A stretch of DNA of 7,283 nucleotides, from the NCBI GenBank assembly GCA_035556515.1, contig DATMEO010000174.1:1-7283 (forward strand). Direction: 5' to 3'. Numbering within the stretch: the stretch's first letter is position 1; every line of letters begins with the position of its first letter. Under the pieces are notes generated by a model, which had not been told where the DNA came from, did not search any database, and saw only the letters and a list, made by a program, of their open reading frames with translations. The stretch comes from Gaiellasilicea sp035556515 (GTDB taxonomy: Bacteria; Actinomycetota; Thermoleophilia; Gaiellales; Gaiellaceae). Below are positions 1 to 6,227 of this stretch, one piece after another. The position numbers were made by a program, and so were the translations under genes.

Positions 1-19
1 TGCACTTTATCGACGTGCA

Positions 20-25
20 TAGGAT
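20..25 (+). promoter_or_regulatory. Possible -10 hexamer (TAGGAT), leaderless start
   Basis: TAGGAT fits the TAnnnT form of an actinobacterial -10 element and lies 7 bases before the in-frame GTG at 33. Transcription could therefore begin at or next to that GTG, which would explain the poor Shine-Dalgarno. The -35 region would fall outside the window, so this is tentative. Confidence 0.25.
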
Positions 26-614
26 GGAGCGGGTGAGCACCGTCTTCGATGCCGATCGATTCGAGATCGAGCAGCTGATCAGGCCGATGGTGAACCTCTA
101 CCGGATCTCGTCGCGCGGGTTGCCGGTCGCGTTCGTGCGGCAGAAGCGGATGGCGATCAAGGAGGACATCCGCTTCTTCGCCCACGAGGACGAGACTGAG
201 GAGCTGTTCCGGATCAAGGCGCGCTCGATGATGGAGCTCGGCGGCCGTTACGACGTGACGACGCCAGGCGGCGAGAGGATCGGCGTACTCGAGAAGGTCT
301 TCGGCAAGTCGCTGCTCCGCTCGACGTGGCGGATCCTCGATGCGGGCGAGCAGGAGCTCGCGGTCGCACAGGAGCGCTCGATGCTCGTTGCCATAGCCCG
401 CCGCGTCGCCGACCTGGTCCCTTACGGCGAGTTCGTTCCGATCCTCTTCCACTTCCGGATCGATCGCGGCGAGCAGCGCCTGGGCGACTTCACACGGCCG
501 ATCGGCGTGCGAGACCGGTACACGCTCGACCTCGCCGGCGACACCGAGCGGACGATCGACCGCCGCCTCGGGATCGCGCTTGGCGTCGCGCTCGACGCGC
601 TGCAGAGCCGCTAG
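24..614 (+). CDS. LURP-one-related (tubby/scramblase-like fold) protein
   Basis: About 196 residues, matching my recollection of the LURP-one/DUF567 family, whose fold resembles tubby C-terminal domains and phospholipid scramblases. Visible family-like features are the N-terminal YRISSRGLPVAFVRQKR segment, an alternating beta-strand pattern, the central GGRYDVTTPGGERIGVLEK stretch (a strand-turn-strand 'default state' signature) and a C-terminal hydrophobic helix (LGIALGVALDAL). There is no signal peptide and no clear transmembrane segment apart from that helix. The bacterial role is not established; lipid or membrane association is only inferred from the fold. The start is uncertain: GTG at 15, ATG at 24 and GTG at 33 are all in frame, none has a well-spaced Shine-Dalgarno, and the frame is open to the left edge of the window, so the gene could begin further upstream. 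Its stop TAG overlaps the stop of the convergent exporter gene. Confidence 0.7.
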   Translation: MERVSTVFDADRFEIEQLIRPMVNLYRISSRGLPVAFVRQKRMAIKEDIRFFAHEDETEELFRIKARSMMELGGRYDVTTPGGERIGVLEKVFGKSLLRSTWRILDAGEQELAVAQERSMLVAIARRVADLVPYGEFVPILFHFRIDRGEQRLGDFTRPIGVRDRYTLDLAGDTERTIDRRLGIALGVALDALQSR

Positions 615-2062
615 GCCGGGACGCGCAGCGGCTCGTCGGTCGGAATCTGCTCCAGATCGCGGTTCTTCAGCATCGTCAGCAGAAGGACGAGACCCGCGAG
701 CAGGAGGACGGCGCCTGCAAAGAACGCCCCCTTGAAGCCGGTCACGAGCGCGTCGCCCAGCTGGATCGGGTTCGGAGCGCCGGAAAGCGCGGCGAGCTCG
801 TCGTCGGTGCGGTTCACCGCGATCGTCGAGAGCACCGCCAGGCCGAGTGCACCGCCGATCTGCTGGGACGTGTTGAAGAGGCCCGACGCGAGCCCGGCGA
901 CGTCGGCCTGAAGGCCGGAGGTCGCGAGCAGCGTCACCGGGACGAACGTGAGCCCCATTCCGACCGAGAGCGGGATCATCATCGGGAGGACGTCCGCGAG
1001 GTAGGAGCCGTCCCGGTCGATCGTGAGCAGGGCGAGCATGCCCGCGGATGCGATCGTGAGGCCGATCGCGCTGGTCGTGCGGAGTCCGATCGACCTCATC
1101 ATCGGCTGCGAGAGCCCGGCCCCGATCCCGATGCCGACGGTGAAGGGGAGGAATGCGAGCCCGGCCTGGAGCGGCGAGAAGTCGAGCACCCGTTGGATGT
1201 ACAGCGTGTTGAAGAAGAACATCGCGAAGAGGCCTGCGGCGACGAAGAGCATGACCACGTTCGCGGCGCGCAGCGTGCGCACGCCGAAGATGCTGAGACG
1301 GACGAGCGGCTCCGGCGAGCGGCGCTCGATCACGACGAACGCGGTCAGCAGGACGACGGCGAGCGCGAGGAAGCCGAGCGTCTCCGGCGACCCCCAGCCC
1401 TCCTGTTCCGTCGAGACGATCCCGTAGACGAGCGCGATCAGGCCGGCCGTCACGGTTACGGCGCCTGGGATGTCGTAGGCCTTGTGGCCCGCGTCGCGCG
1501 ACTCGGGGACGTAGCGCAGCGCGGCCAGACCCGCGGCGATCCCGACCGGGACGTTGACGAAGAAGATCCACGGCCAGGAGAAGAACTCGACGAGCACGCC
1601 GCCCGCGAGCAGCCCGGCAGCGGCGCCGCCCGTCGCGATGGCGGCCCAGACGCCCATCGCCTTGTTCCGCTCCGGGCCCTCCGCGAACGTCGTCGTGATG
1701 ATCGAGAGCGCGGCGGGGGAGATCAGCGCGGCGCCGAGGCCCTGCAGGCCACGCGCGAGGATGAGCGTGGTGGACGAGTCGGCGAGCCCGTTCAACAGGG
1801 ACGCGCCGGTGAAGACGACCACTCCCGCCAGGAACACGCGCTTGCGCCCGAGCAGGTCGCCGGCCCGGCCGCCGAGGAGCAGGAAGCCGCCGAAGGTCAG
1901 CGTGTACGCGTTGACCACCCACTGCAGGTCGCTCTCGGCCATGTTCAGGTCGGCCTGGATCGACGGGAGCGCGACGTTCACGATCGTCGCGTCGAGGACG
2001 ACCATGAACTGCGCGACGCAGACGAGCGAGAGGACGAGCCAAGGATTCGTGCGGCCGGACAA
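611..2062 (-). CDS. MFS drug exporter, DHA2 (EmrB/QacA) family, 14 helices
   Basis: A 483-residue integral membrane protein expected to export drugs or other small hydrophobic molecules by proton antiport. The hydropathy pattern gives about 14 helices (near residues 7-27, 45-65, 76-94, 98-118, 135-155, 163-183, 199-217, 228-247, 265-290, 299-320, 328-347, 356-380, 397-417 and 441-465), the hallmark of DHA2 rather than 12-helix DHA1 proteins. Motif D1 is LDATIVNVALPSI (residues 23-35, with Asp24). Motif A is GRAGDLLGRKRVF (65-77). The motif B Arg is Arg104. The antiporter motif C region (145-155) reads GGAAAGLLAGG, without the usual Pro. Length is normal for the family. The start is TTG at 2062, with no better ATG or GTG nearby and only a weak Shine-Dalgarno. 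Substrate cannot be read from sequence. No regulator gene is adjacent; the divergent neighbour is a zinc-ribbon protein. Confidence 0.93.
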   Translation of the reverse strand: MSGRTNPWLVLSLVCVAQFMVVLDATIVNVALPSIQADLNMAESDLQWVVNAYTLTFGGFLLLGGRAGDLLGRKRVFLAGVVVFTGASLLNGLADSSTTLILARGLQGLGAALISPAALSIITTTFAEGPERNKAMGVWAAIATGGAAAGLLAGGVLVEFFSWPWIFFVNVPVGIAAGLAALRYVPESRDAGHKAYDIPGAVTVTAGLIALVYGIVSTEQEGWGSPETLGFLALAVVLLTAFVVIERRSPEPLVRLSIFGVRTLRAANVVMLFVAAGLFAMFFFNTLYIQRVLDFSPLQAGLAFLPFTVGIGIGAGLSQPMMRSIGLRTTSAIGLTIASAGMLALLTIDRDGSYLADVLPMMIPLSVGMGLTFVPVTLLATSGLQADVAGLASGLFNTSQQIGGALGLAVLSTIAVNRTDDELAALSGAPNPIQLGDALVTGFKGAFFAGAVLLLAGLVLLLTMLKNRDLEQIPTDEPLRVPA

Positions 2063-2105
2063 GCCTGAGCTTCTATCAAACGGCGCCTCCGGCTACGGTT
2101 GGGAA
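2063..2105. promoter_or_regulatory. Divergent promoter gap between exporter and zinc-ribbon gene
   Basis: Only 43 bases separate the two divergent start codons, so both promoters must lie here or reach into the genes. On the plus strand TACGGT (2094-2099) fits TAnnnT and ends 6 bases before the GTG at 2106. On the minus strand TAGAAG (2075-2070) sits 7 bases before the TTG at 2062. Neither gene has a well-placed Shine-Dalgarno, so leaderless transcripts are possible. No convincing -35 boxes were found. Confidence 0.3.
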
Positions 2106-2387
2106 GTGGCGAAGGTCAAGCGCAACTGGATTCAGGAGGAGCGGCGCAAGACGCTCGGCGACTACACCTGCTTCTGCCTCGCCTGCGGCTCCGTCTGGCG
2201 CTACTTCCTCGAGGACGAGGCCGGGCTCCCCGACGCCTGTCCGCACTGCGGCGGTGAGACACGCCACCGCTGTCCCGCCTGCTCGGCGCCGTTTCCCTCG
2301 GCGTTCGCGGTCGAGTGCGAGGAGTGCGGCGCGGCGGTGCGGCCCCCAGAGGTGCTCGGCGTCCGGATCAGGAAACCGGGCCGTTAG
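2106..2387 (+). CDS. Small double zinc-ribbon protein, function unknown
   Basis: A 93-residue soluble protein starting at GTG 2106. It has four CxxC knuckles: C24-C27 (with an extra Cys at 22), C45-C48, C56-C59 and C71-C74. Pairing the first with the second and the third with the fourth gives two four-Cys zinc ribbons separated by a short linker. The knuckles CPHCGG and CPACSAPF are typical rubredoxin-like turns. The N-terminus is charged (KVKRNWIQEERRK) and the C-terminus basic (RIRKPGR), which would suit nucleic-acid or protein binding. No catalytic domain is present. No other in-frame start codon lies close upstream, and the exporter gene begins on the other strand 43 bases away. I do not recognise a named family; adaptor or DNA/RNA-binding roles are inferences from the fold alone. 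Confidence 0.75.
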   Translation: MAKVKRNWIQEERRKTLGDYTCFCLACGSVWRYFLEDEAGLPDACPHCGGETRHRCPACSAPFPSAFAVECEECGAAVRPPEVLGVRIRKPGR

Positions 2388-2408
2388 TCGCGACAAAGAA
2401 GGTGCGCC

Positions 2409-2425
2409 GGGCCGCGGAGCGGCCC
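2409..2425. terminator. Candidate hairpin terminator between convergent genes
   Basis: Perfect inverted repeat GGGCCGC (2409-2415), loop GGA, GCGGCCC (2419-2425), followed on the plus strand by CTTTAGTGATCTT. It lies in the 65-base gap between the zinc-ribbon stop (2387) and the cyclase stop (2453), where a terminator for either strand is expected. The T-tract is poor (TTT then mixed on plus; CTTCTTT starting 8 bases beyond the stem on minus), so efficiency is uncertain. Confidence 0.5.
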
Positions 2426-2452
2426 CTTTAGTGATCTTCGGGCGCCGTCGGT

Positions 2453-3763
2453 TCAGCCGGGAGGCAGGCGGACCAGCAGCAGCACCTCGACCGGCTCGTC
2501 GCGGCCCTTCACCTGCACGGTCTCGAGCGGCACGGTCTCTGCGCCCCAGAGGTGCTTCGCGGTCTCGGCGCTGATCGCGACGCCGCCGGCCGGCGCGAGC
2601 TTCTCGATCCGGGAGCCGAGGTTGACCGTGTCGCCGATCGCGCTGTAGGTGCGGCCGCTGCCGGTCCCGAGCACGCCGACCGAGGCTTCGCCCGTGTTGA
2701 GGCCGGCGCGGAAGCGCGGCCAGTCGGGGTGCCCGGCCGCGAGCGCCCCGGTCTCCTCCTGCAGCGCGAGCGCGGCGCGGGCGGCGCGCTCCGCGTGCTT
2801 GTCGCCCTCGAAGGTGGCGAAGACCGCATCGCCGATCAGCCGGTCGACGACGCCGTCGTGGCGCTCGATCGCCGGGATCGCCGCCTCGAAGAGCGTGTCG
2901 AGCATCCTCGAGACGGTCGCCGGCTCGTGGTGCTCGGAGAACGTTGTGAAGCCCTTCAGGTCGGCGAAGAGCACCGTCACCGGCTGCGCGTCGCGGTCGA
3001 GATAGAGGCGGCCGAAGCGCTCCTCCGAGCCCTCCTGGTGCGCCATCACGGCGATGGTCGCGAAGGCGAGCAGCATCAGCACGTGCCACTCCCACCACGA
3101 GGCCTGCCAGTTGCGGCTGACCGCGACTGCGACCATCGCCTCCGCGAGCAGGACGAACGCGACGGTGAAGCCGAGCACGAGCCGCGAGCGCCGCTGCCGG
3201 TAGAGCGCGAGGTAGCGCGCAACGGCGAAGGCGTAGAAGGCGATGCCGGCGACCGAGAGCGCAACGAGCGGCCACGACAGGCGCTCGGGCACGACGGAGT
3301 CGTCCACCTCGGGGAAGAGCGTGAGCGCGGCGATCGTCCAGACGGCGAGCAGGACGAGCAGTCCTCGCTCGAGCAGCTTCGGCTCGATCGGCTCGCTGTC
3401 GATCGCCGACAGCGCCGCGAGGGCGCCGGCGAGCACGAGCCCCACCGGCGTCGCGATCACGAAACCGAGGTTCGGCTTGTCGAGCAGCACACCCGGCGTC
3501 GCGAGCGCGTGCAGCGCGAGGAAGCCGGAGGCCGCGAGGAACGAGAGCGAGACGAGATGGACGCGCCGGTCGCCGCGCCTGCGAGCAGCCACGCCGGTCG
3601 CATAGGCGAGCACGGCGTTCAGCCCGGCGGTCAGGAGCACGAGCCAGAAGTGGGACGGATGGTGCTGCCAGTGCACGTCCGCCTCGGGAGCGGCGAGCAG
3701 GATCGCCAGCCCGGCGAGCGGGAGCGCAAGCAGCAGCGCGAGGATCAGCGGCGAACGGGCCAT
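2453..3763 (-). CDS. Membrane-anchored class III adenylate/guanylate cyclase
   Basis: 436 residues. The first ~241 form about eight helices (4-26, 38-58, 68-92, 98-121, 131-150, 163-187, 193-216, 223-241). The positive-inside pattern (RRRGDRR at 61-67, RQRRSR at 189-194) places both termini in the cytoplasm. The class III cyclase domain spans ~260-436 and would make cAMP or cGMP from ATP or GTP. Metal-binding Asp268 (FADLKGFT) and Asp312 (IGDAVFATF) are present, as are the transition-state pair Asn381 and Arg385 (VNLGSR). The usual substrate-recognition Lys is Arg308 and the partner Asp/Thr position is Ser374, so nucleotide preference is uncertain. The domain should act as a homodimer. ATG 3763 is chosen because upstream in-frame sequence is low-complexity Arg/Ala and the hydrophobic helix starts right after it; GGAG lies 11 bases upstream. 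The gene overlaps the preceding flavoprotein gene by 19 bases, implying translational coupling. Confidence 0.92.
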   Translation of the reverse strand: MARSPLILALLLALPLAGLAILLAAPEADVHWQHHPSHFWLVLLTAGLNAVLAYATGVAARRRGDRRVHLVSLSFLAASGFLALHALATPGVLLDKPNLGFVIATPVGLVLAGALAALSAIDSEPIEPKLLERGLLVLLAVWTIAALTLFPEVDDSVVPERLSWPLVALSVAGIAFYAFAVARYLALYRQRRSRLVLGFTVAFVLLAEAMVAVAVSRNWQASWWEWHVLMLLAFATIAVMAHQEGSEERFGRLYLDRDAQPVTVLFADLKGFTTFSEHHEPATVSRMLDTLFEAAIPAIERHDGVVDRLIGDAVFATFEGDKHAERAARAALALQEETGALAAGHPDWPRFRAGLNTGEASVGVLGTGSGRTYSAIGDTVNLGSRIEKLAPAGGVAISAETAKHLWGAETVPLETVQVKGRDEPVEVLLLVRLPPG

Positions 3764-5376
3764 CGAACAGCCGGCTCCAGGGAGAGATAGGTGTGCACGT
3801 CGCTGACGGCGAGCGCACCCGAGCCGGCGGCCGAGGCGACGCGCTTGACCGAGCGGGCCCGCACGTCGCCCGCGGCGAAGACGCCGGGCAGGCTCGTCTC
3901 GAGCGGCAGCGGCGAGCGTTCGAGCGGCCAGCCGGGAGCGTCGGTGCCGGTGGCGAGGTAGCCCCACTCGTCGCGTGCGACCGCCTCAGGGAGCCATTCG
4001 GTGTGAGGATTCGCGCCGATCAGGACGATCAGTGCGGCGGCGGGGACGGTCTCGATGCCGTCGGGAGCTCGCAGCTCCAGCTGCTCGAGGCGGCCGTCGC
4101 CGTGGGCCGCGGCAACCTCGGTCCGGGGCAGCACCTTCACGTTCGGATCCTTGTCGATCGTCTCGATCAGGTACTGCGACATCGTCGCCGCGAGGCCCGG
4201 TCCGCGGACGAGGATCCGGACCTTGCAGGCGTAGCGGGCGAGGTGCAGCGCCGCCTGTCCTGCCGAGTTGCCGCCGCCGACGATGTAGACGCTCTCCCCC
4301 GCCAGCGCCTGCGCCTCCGACATCGAGGCGCCGTAGTAGACCCCTGCGCCCTCGAGCTCGGTCAGGCCGGGCGCGTCGAGCCGCCGGTACTCGACCCCCA
4401 GCGCGAGCACGAGCGCGCGCGCGGCGATCTCGGAGCCGCTGTCGGTGCGGACGACGTGCCTGCCGTCCCGCGGTTCGAGCGCGACCGCGCGGTGCGTGAG
4501 GCGGAACTGCGCGCCGAAGAGCCACGCCTGCTGATACGCGCGCTGCGCCAGCTCGCCGCCGCCGAGGCCACGCGGGAAGCCGAGGTAGTTGCGGATCAGC
4601 GAGCTCGAGCCCGCTTGGCCGCCGACCGCGCCTGCATCGAGCACCGTCGTCCGCAGGCCCTCCGAGGCGCCGTAGACCGCCGCGCTGAGACCTGCCGGGC
4701 CGGCGCCGACGACGAGGAGGTCGGTTTCATGCGAGTCGAGCTCGGTCGGGAAGCCGAGCGCCCGGGTCAGCTGCGCCGCGTTCGGATCGGTCAGCACCTG
4801 GCCGTCGGCGAGGGTCACGGCCGGTGCGTCCCCCGCTGCCGCCGCCAGCGTCCGGTGCGGGATGCCGAGCCCGGCCAGGCTGGAACGAAGCTCGTGCGCC
4901 CGGACGGATCGGCCGTCGGCGACCACGATCGCGCCGGCAGGCCCCTCCCCGCGCAGGCGCTCCGATTCCTGCAGCAGCTCGCTGATCGTCCGGTGGAAGA
5001 CCTCGTCTCGACGCCGCGTCGGCCGGATCACGTAGAGGTCGATCCAGCCGCGGGCCATGCTGCGCAGGACGAGCTCGCCGACGCCGCGGCGGCTCCAGCC
5101 GAGCCAGGGGATCAGGAGGCCTCGCCGCGCGGTCGGGAAGCGGCCGCGCATTCGGGCGAGCAGGTCGGCTCCCTCCTTCCCGGTTGCAAGAGCGAGGGCG
5201 ACGTCGTCGCCGTTCGCCTCCGCCTCGTCGAGGACGCTCTCCAGCTCGGCCGTCGCGCAGATCCGGATCCTGTAGTCGGCGCCGTAGCGCCGGCCGAGCT
5301 CCTCCTCGATCAGCCCGCGCTCGGCCGGGTCGTCGTCGGCGACCACGAGCAGCGGCGTTCGGGCGGGGGTCGTCAC
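3745..5376 (-). CDS. Fused receiver-like / thioredoxin-reductase-like FAD oxidoreductase
   Basis: 543 residues. Domain order is a receiver-like domain (~8-135), a glutaredoxin/thioredoxin-like segment (~147-210), then a thioredoxin-reductase-type FAD/NAD(P) domain (~218-530). FAD binding is shown by GAGPAG (224-229) and the C-terminal GVFAAGDV (498-505); the NAD(P) loop is GGGNSAG (367-373). The receiver keeps the acidic cluster Asp14-16, but the phospho-acceptor position reads LALAT (Thr65), the conserved Thr/Ser and Lys are Ile and Arg, and the loop is shortened. The reductase CATC position reads GASM (349-352), so neither redox Cys is present, and the middle domain has no CxxC. It probably transfers electrons from NAD(P)H to FAD, but not by the classic dithiol route; the acceptor is unknown. 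I recall related fused response-regulator/thioredoxin-reductase proteins that also lack CxxC. The start is GTG 5376 with AGGAA 7 bases upstream. Confidence 0.88.
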   Translation of the reverse strand: MTTPARTPLLVVADDDPAERGLIEEELGRRYGADYRIRICATAELESVLDEAEANGDDVALALATGKEGADLLARMRGRFPTARRGLLIPWLGWSRRGVGELVLRSMARGWIDLYVIRPTRRRDEVFHRTISELLQESERLRGEGPAGAIVVADGRSVRAHELRSSLAGLGIPHRTLAAAAGDAPAVTLADGQVLTDPNAAQLTRALGFPTELDSHETDLLVVGAGPAGLSAAVYGASEGLRTTVLDAGAVGGQAGSSSLIRNYLGFPRGLGGGELAQRAYQQAWLFGAQFRLTHRAVALEPRDGRHVVRTDSGSEIAARALVLALGVEYRRLDAPGLTELEGAGVYYGASMSEAQALAGESVYIVGGGNSAGQAALHLARYACKVRILVRGPGLAATMSQYLIETIDKDPNVKVLPRTEVAAAHGDGRLEQLELRAPDGIETVPAAALIVLIGANPHTEWLPEAVARDEWGYLATGTDAPGWPLERSPLPLETSLPGVFAAGDVRARSVKRVASAAGSGALAVSDVHTYLSLEPAVRWPVRR

Positions 5377-5377
5377 G

Positions 5378-5394
5378 GGGCGCTTCCTGCGCCC
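5378..5394 (-). promoter_or_regulatory. Hairpin presenting the Shine-Dalgarno of the flavoprotein gene
   Basis: Read on the minus strand, GGGCGC-AGGAA-GCGCCC is a perfect 6-base-pair GC stem with a five-base loop that is the Shine-Dalgarno core itself. One base later the GTG start follows, giving a normal 7-base spacing. The structure sits in the 35-base gap after the ASCH stop. It may tune translation of the flavoprotein relative to its upstream partners. There is no T-tract, so it is not a terminator. Confidence 0.5.
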
Positions 5395-5411
5395 ATCCTA
5401 CGGCGGCGTCT

Positions 5412-5774
5412 CTAGAACATCGAGCCGATGATCTGCGAGAAGCGGATCACGGTCACGGTCTCGTCCTCGGCGACGGGGCGGTTGTAGAGCTGGCCGAGGA
5501 AGCGCGTCATCTCGTCGGGGCGGCGGATCTCTGGGTTGTCGTGCTCGATCTCGCGCGGCGAGAGCTCCTTGATCTGCTTCACCTCGACCTTGTCGATCAC
5601 GGCGTCGAAGATCTTCTCCCGCTGCCCGTAGCGGACGCCGACGAGCACGGTCACGATCATCCCCTTCTTGTACTTGCCCGACTTGTCGCCGAGCCGGATC
5701 GTCGCCGTCTTCCGATGCGTACGCAGCTGGTCGGCGACCAGCGGGGAGTAGAAGTTGAGCGCGAACATGGCCAC
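5412..5774 (-). CDS. ASCH-domain (PUA-like) protein
   Basis: About 120 residues, a single small ASCH domain of the beta-barrel PUA-like superfamily, whose members bind RNA or act on nucleosides. The signature is RKTATIR (residues 21-27) followed by GDKSGKYKKGMIVTV (29-43), the basic loop and first core strands. From memory, E. coli YqfB, an ASCH N4-acetylcytidine amidohydrolase, uses a Lys and Thr in the equivalent RKTITIR plus a downstream Glu; here Lys22, Thr25 and an acidic pair in IEHDN (Glu77/Asp79) match in position. The activity remains a hypothesis. Start is GTG 5774 or ATG 5768 (VAM); neither has a good Shine-Dalgarno. The Nudix stop lies only 10 bases upstream, so ribosome handover is likely. 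Second gene of the four-gene minus-strand unit. Confidence 0.85.
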   Translation of the reverse strand: MAMFALNFYSPLVADQLRTHRKTATIRLGDKSGKYKKGMIVTVLVGVRYGQREKIFDAVIDKVEVKQIKELSPREIEHDNPEIRRPDEMTRFLGQLYNRPVAEDETVTVIRFSQIIGSMF

Positions 5775-5784
5775 CGCCGGAGGA

Positions 5785-6216
5785 TCATAGAAGGGCGGCG
5801 GCCTTCGTAGCCATCTCCCGCTCGCCGCCGTAGGCGAGCAGGCGCGGCGCGTCCTCGAGAGGCAGCCAGCGCGCCTCCGCCACCTCGAGCTCCATGCCCG
5901 GCGGCAGCTCGCCGATCCGGCCGCTCGTGTACCGGAGGAGGAAGAAGCTGACCACCTTGAAGATCCGCTCGCCGCCGCGGGTGTAGACGTAGCGGACGTC
6001 GCCGACCTTTCCCTCGAGCCGCCCGGCGAGCCCTGTCTCCTCGGCCACCTCGCGCACAGCCGTCTCGGCGCCGCCCTCGCCGGGGTCGATCAGCCCCTTC
6101 GGCAGCGCCCAGATCCCCTCCGGCTTCCCGTTCGGGCGGATCGCCGCGAGCCACCAGCGGCCGCGCAACCGCCGCACGAGCACGCCGCCGGCGGAGAACT
6201 CACGCGTCATCGCCAC
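5785..6216 (-). CDS. Nudix (MutT-like) hydrolase
   Basis: 143 residues with a perfect Nudix box at residues 41-63: Gly41, Glu47, Arg55-Glu56, Glu59-Glu60, Gly62. This metal-binding loop-helix hydrolyses nucleoside diphosphates linked to another moiety. The lead-in FSAGGVLVRR (7-16) and the NGKPEGIWALPKG stretch (29-41) resemble the diadenosine-polyphosphate/8-oxo-nucleotide branch, including the catalytic domain of mycobacterial MutT1, but the C-terminal histidine-phosphatase domain of MutT1 is absent. Substrate is therefore undecided among Ap4A-like, oxidised or other nucleotides. Start is GTG 6216 or ATG 6210 (VAM); no Shine-Dalgarno is visible. First gene of the minus-strand operon and divergent from groES; the ASCH gene begins 10 bases after its stop. 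Confidence 0.93.
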   Translation of the reverse strand: MAMTREFSAGGVLVRRLRGRWWLAAIRPNGKPEGIWALPKGLIDPGEGGAETAVREVAEETGLAGRLEGKVGDVRYVYTRGGERIFKVVSFFLLRYTSGRIGELPPGMELEVAEARWLPLEDAPRLLAYGGEREMATKAAALL

Positions 6217-6227
6217 ATTGTGACAAT
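6217..6227. promoter_or_regulatory. Palindrome ATTGTGACAAT abutting the Nudix start
   Basis: ATTGT-G-ACAAT is a perfect 5-base inverted repeat around one central base, directly touching the GTG start of the Nudix gene. It could be a repressor operator or part of the minus-strand -10 region (CACAAT, 6222-6217). A related TGTCACAA occurs at 6317-6324 in the groES leader. Confidence 0.35.

Noticed and set aside
326..2068. 580-codon plus-strand open frame opposite the exporter
   Set aside because: Arg/Glu/Asp-rich shadow of a high-GC gene; the minus strand encodes a complete DHA2 transporter with all motifs.
2079..2100. Imperfect inverted repeat in the exporter/zinc-ribbon gap
   Set aside because: Arms AACGGCGCC and GGCTACGGTT pair only partly and need a bulge; too weak to call an operator.
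2076..3818. 580-codon minus-strand open frame overlapping the cyclase and zinc-ribbon genes
   Set aside because: Low-complexity Arg/Ala translation in another frame of the cyclase and antisense to the zinc-ribbon gene; no domain seen.
3764..3967. 68-residue N-terminal extension of the cyclase
   Set aside because: Arg-rich low-complexity sequence within the flavoprotein gene; ATG 3763 directly precedes the first membrane helix.
3793..5415. 540-codon plus-strand open frame opposite the flavoprotein gene
   Set aside because: Compositional artefact of GC-rich codons; the minus strand has clear FAD and NAD(P) motifs.
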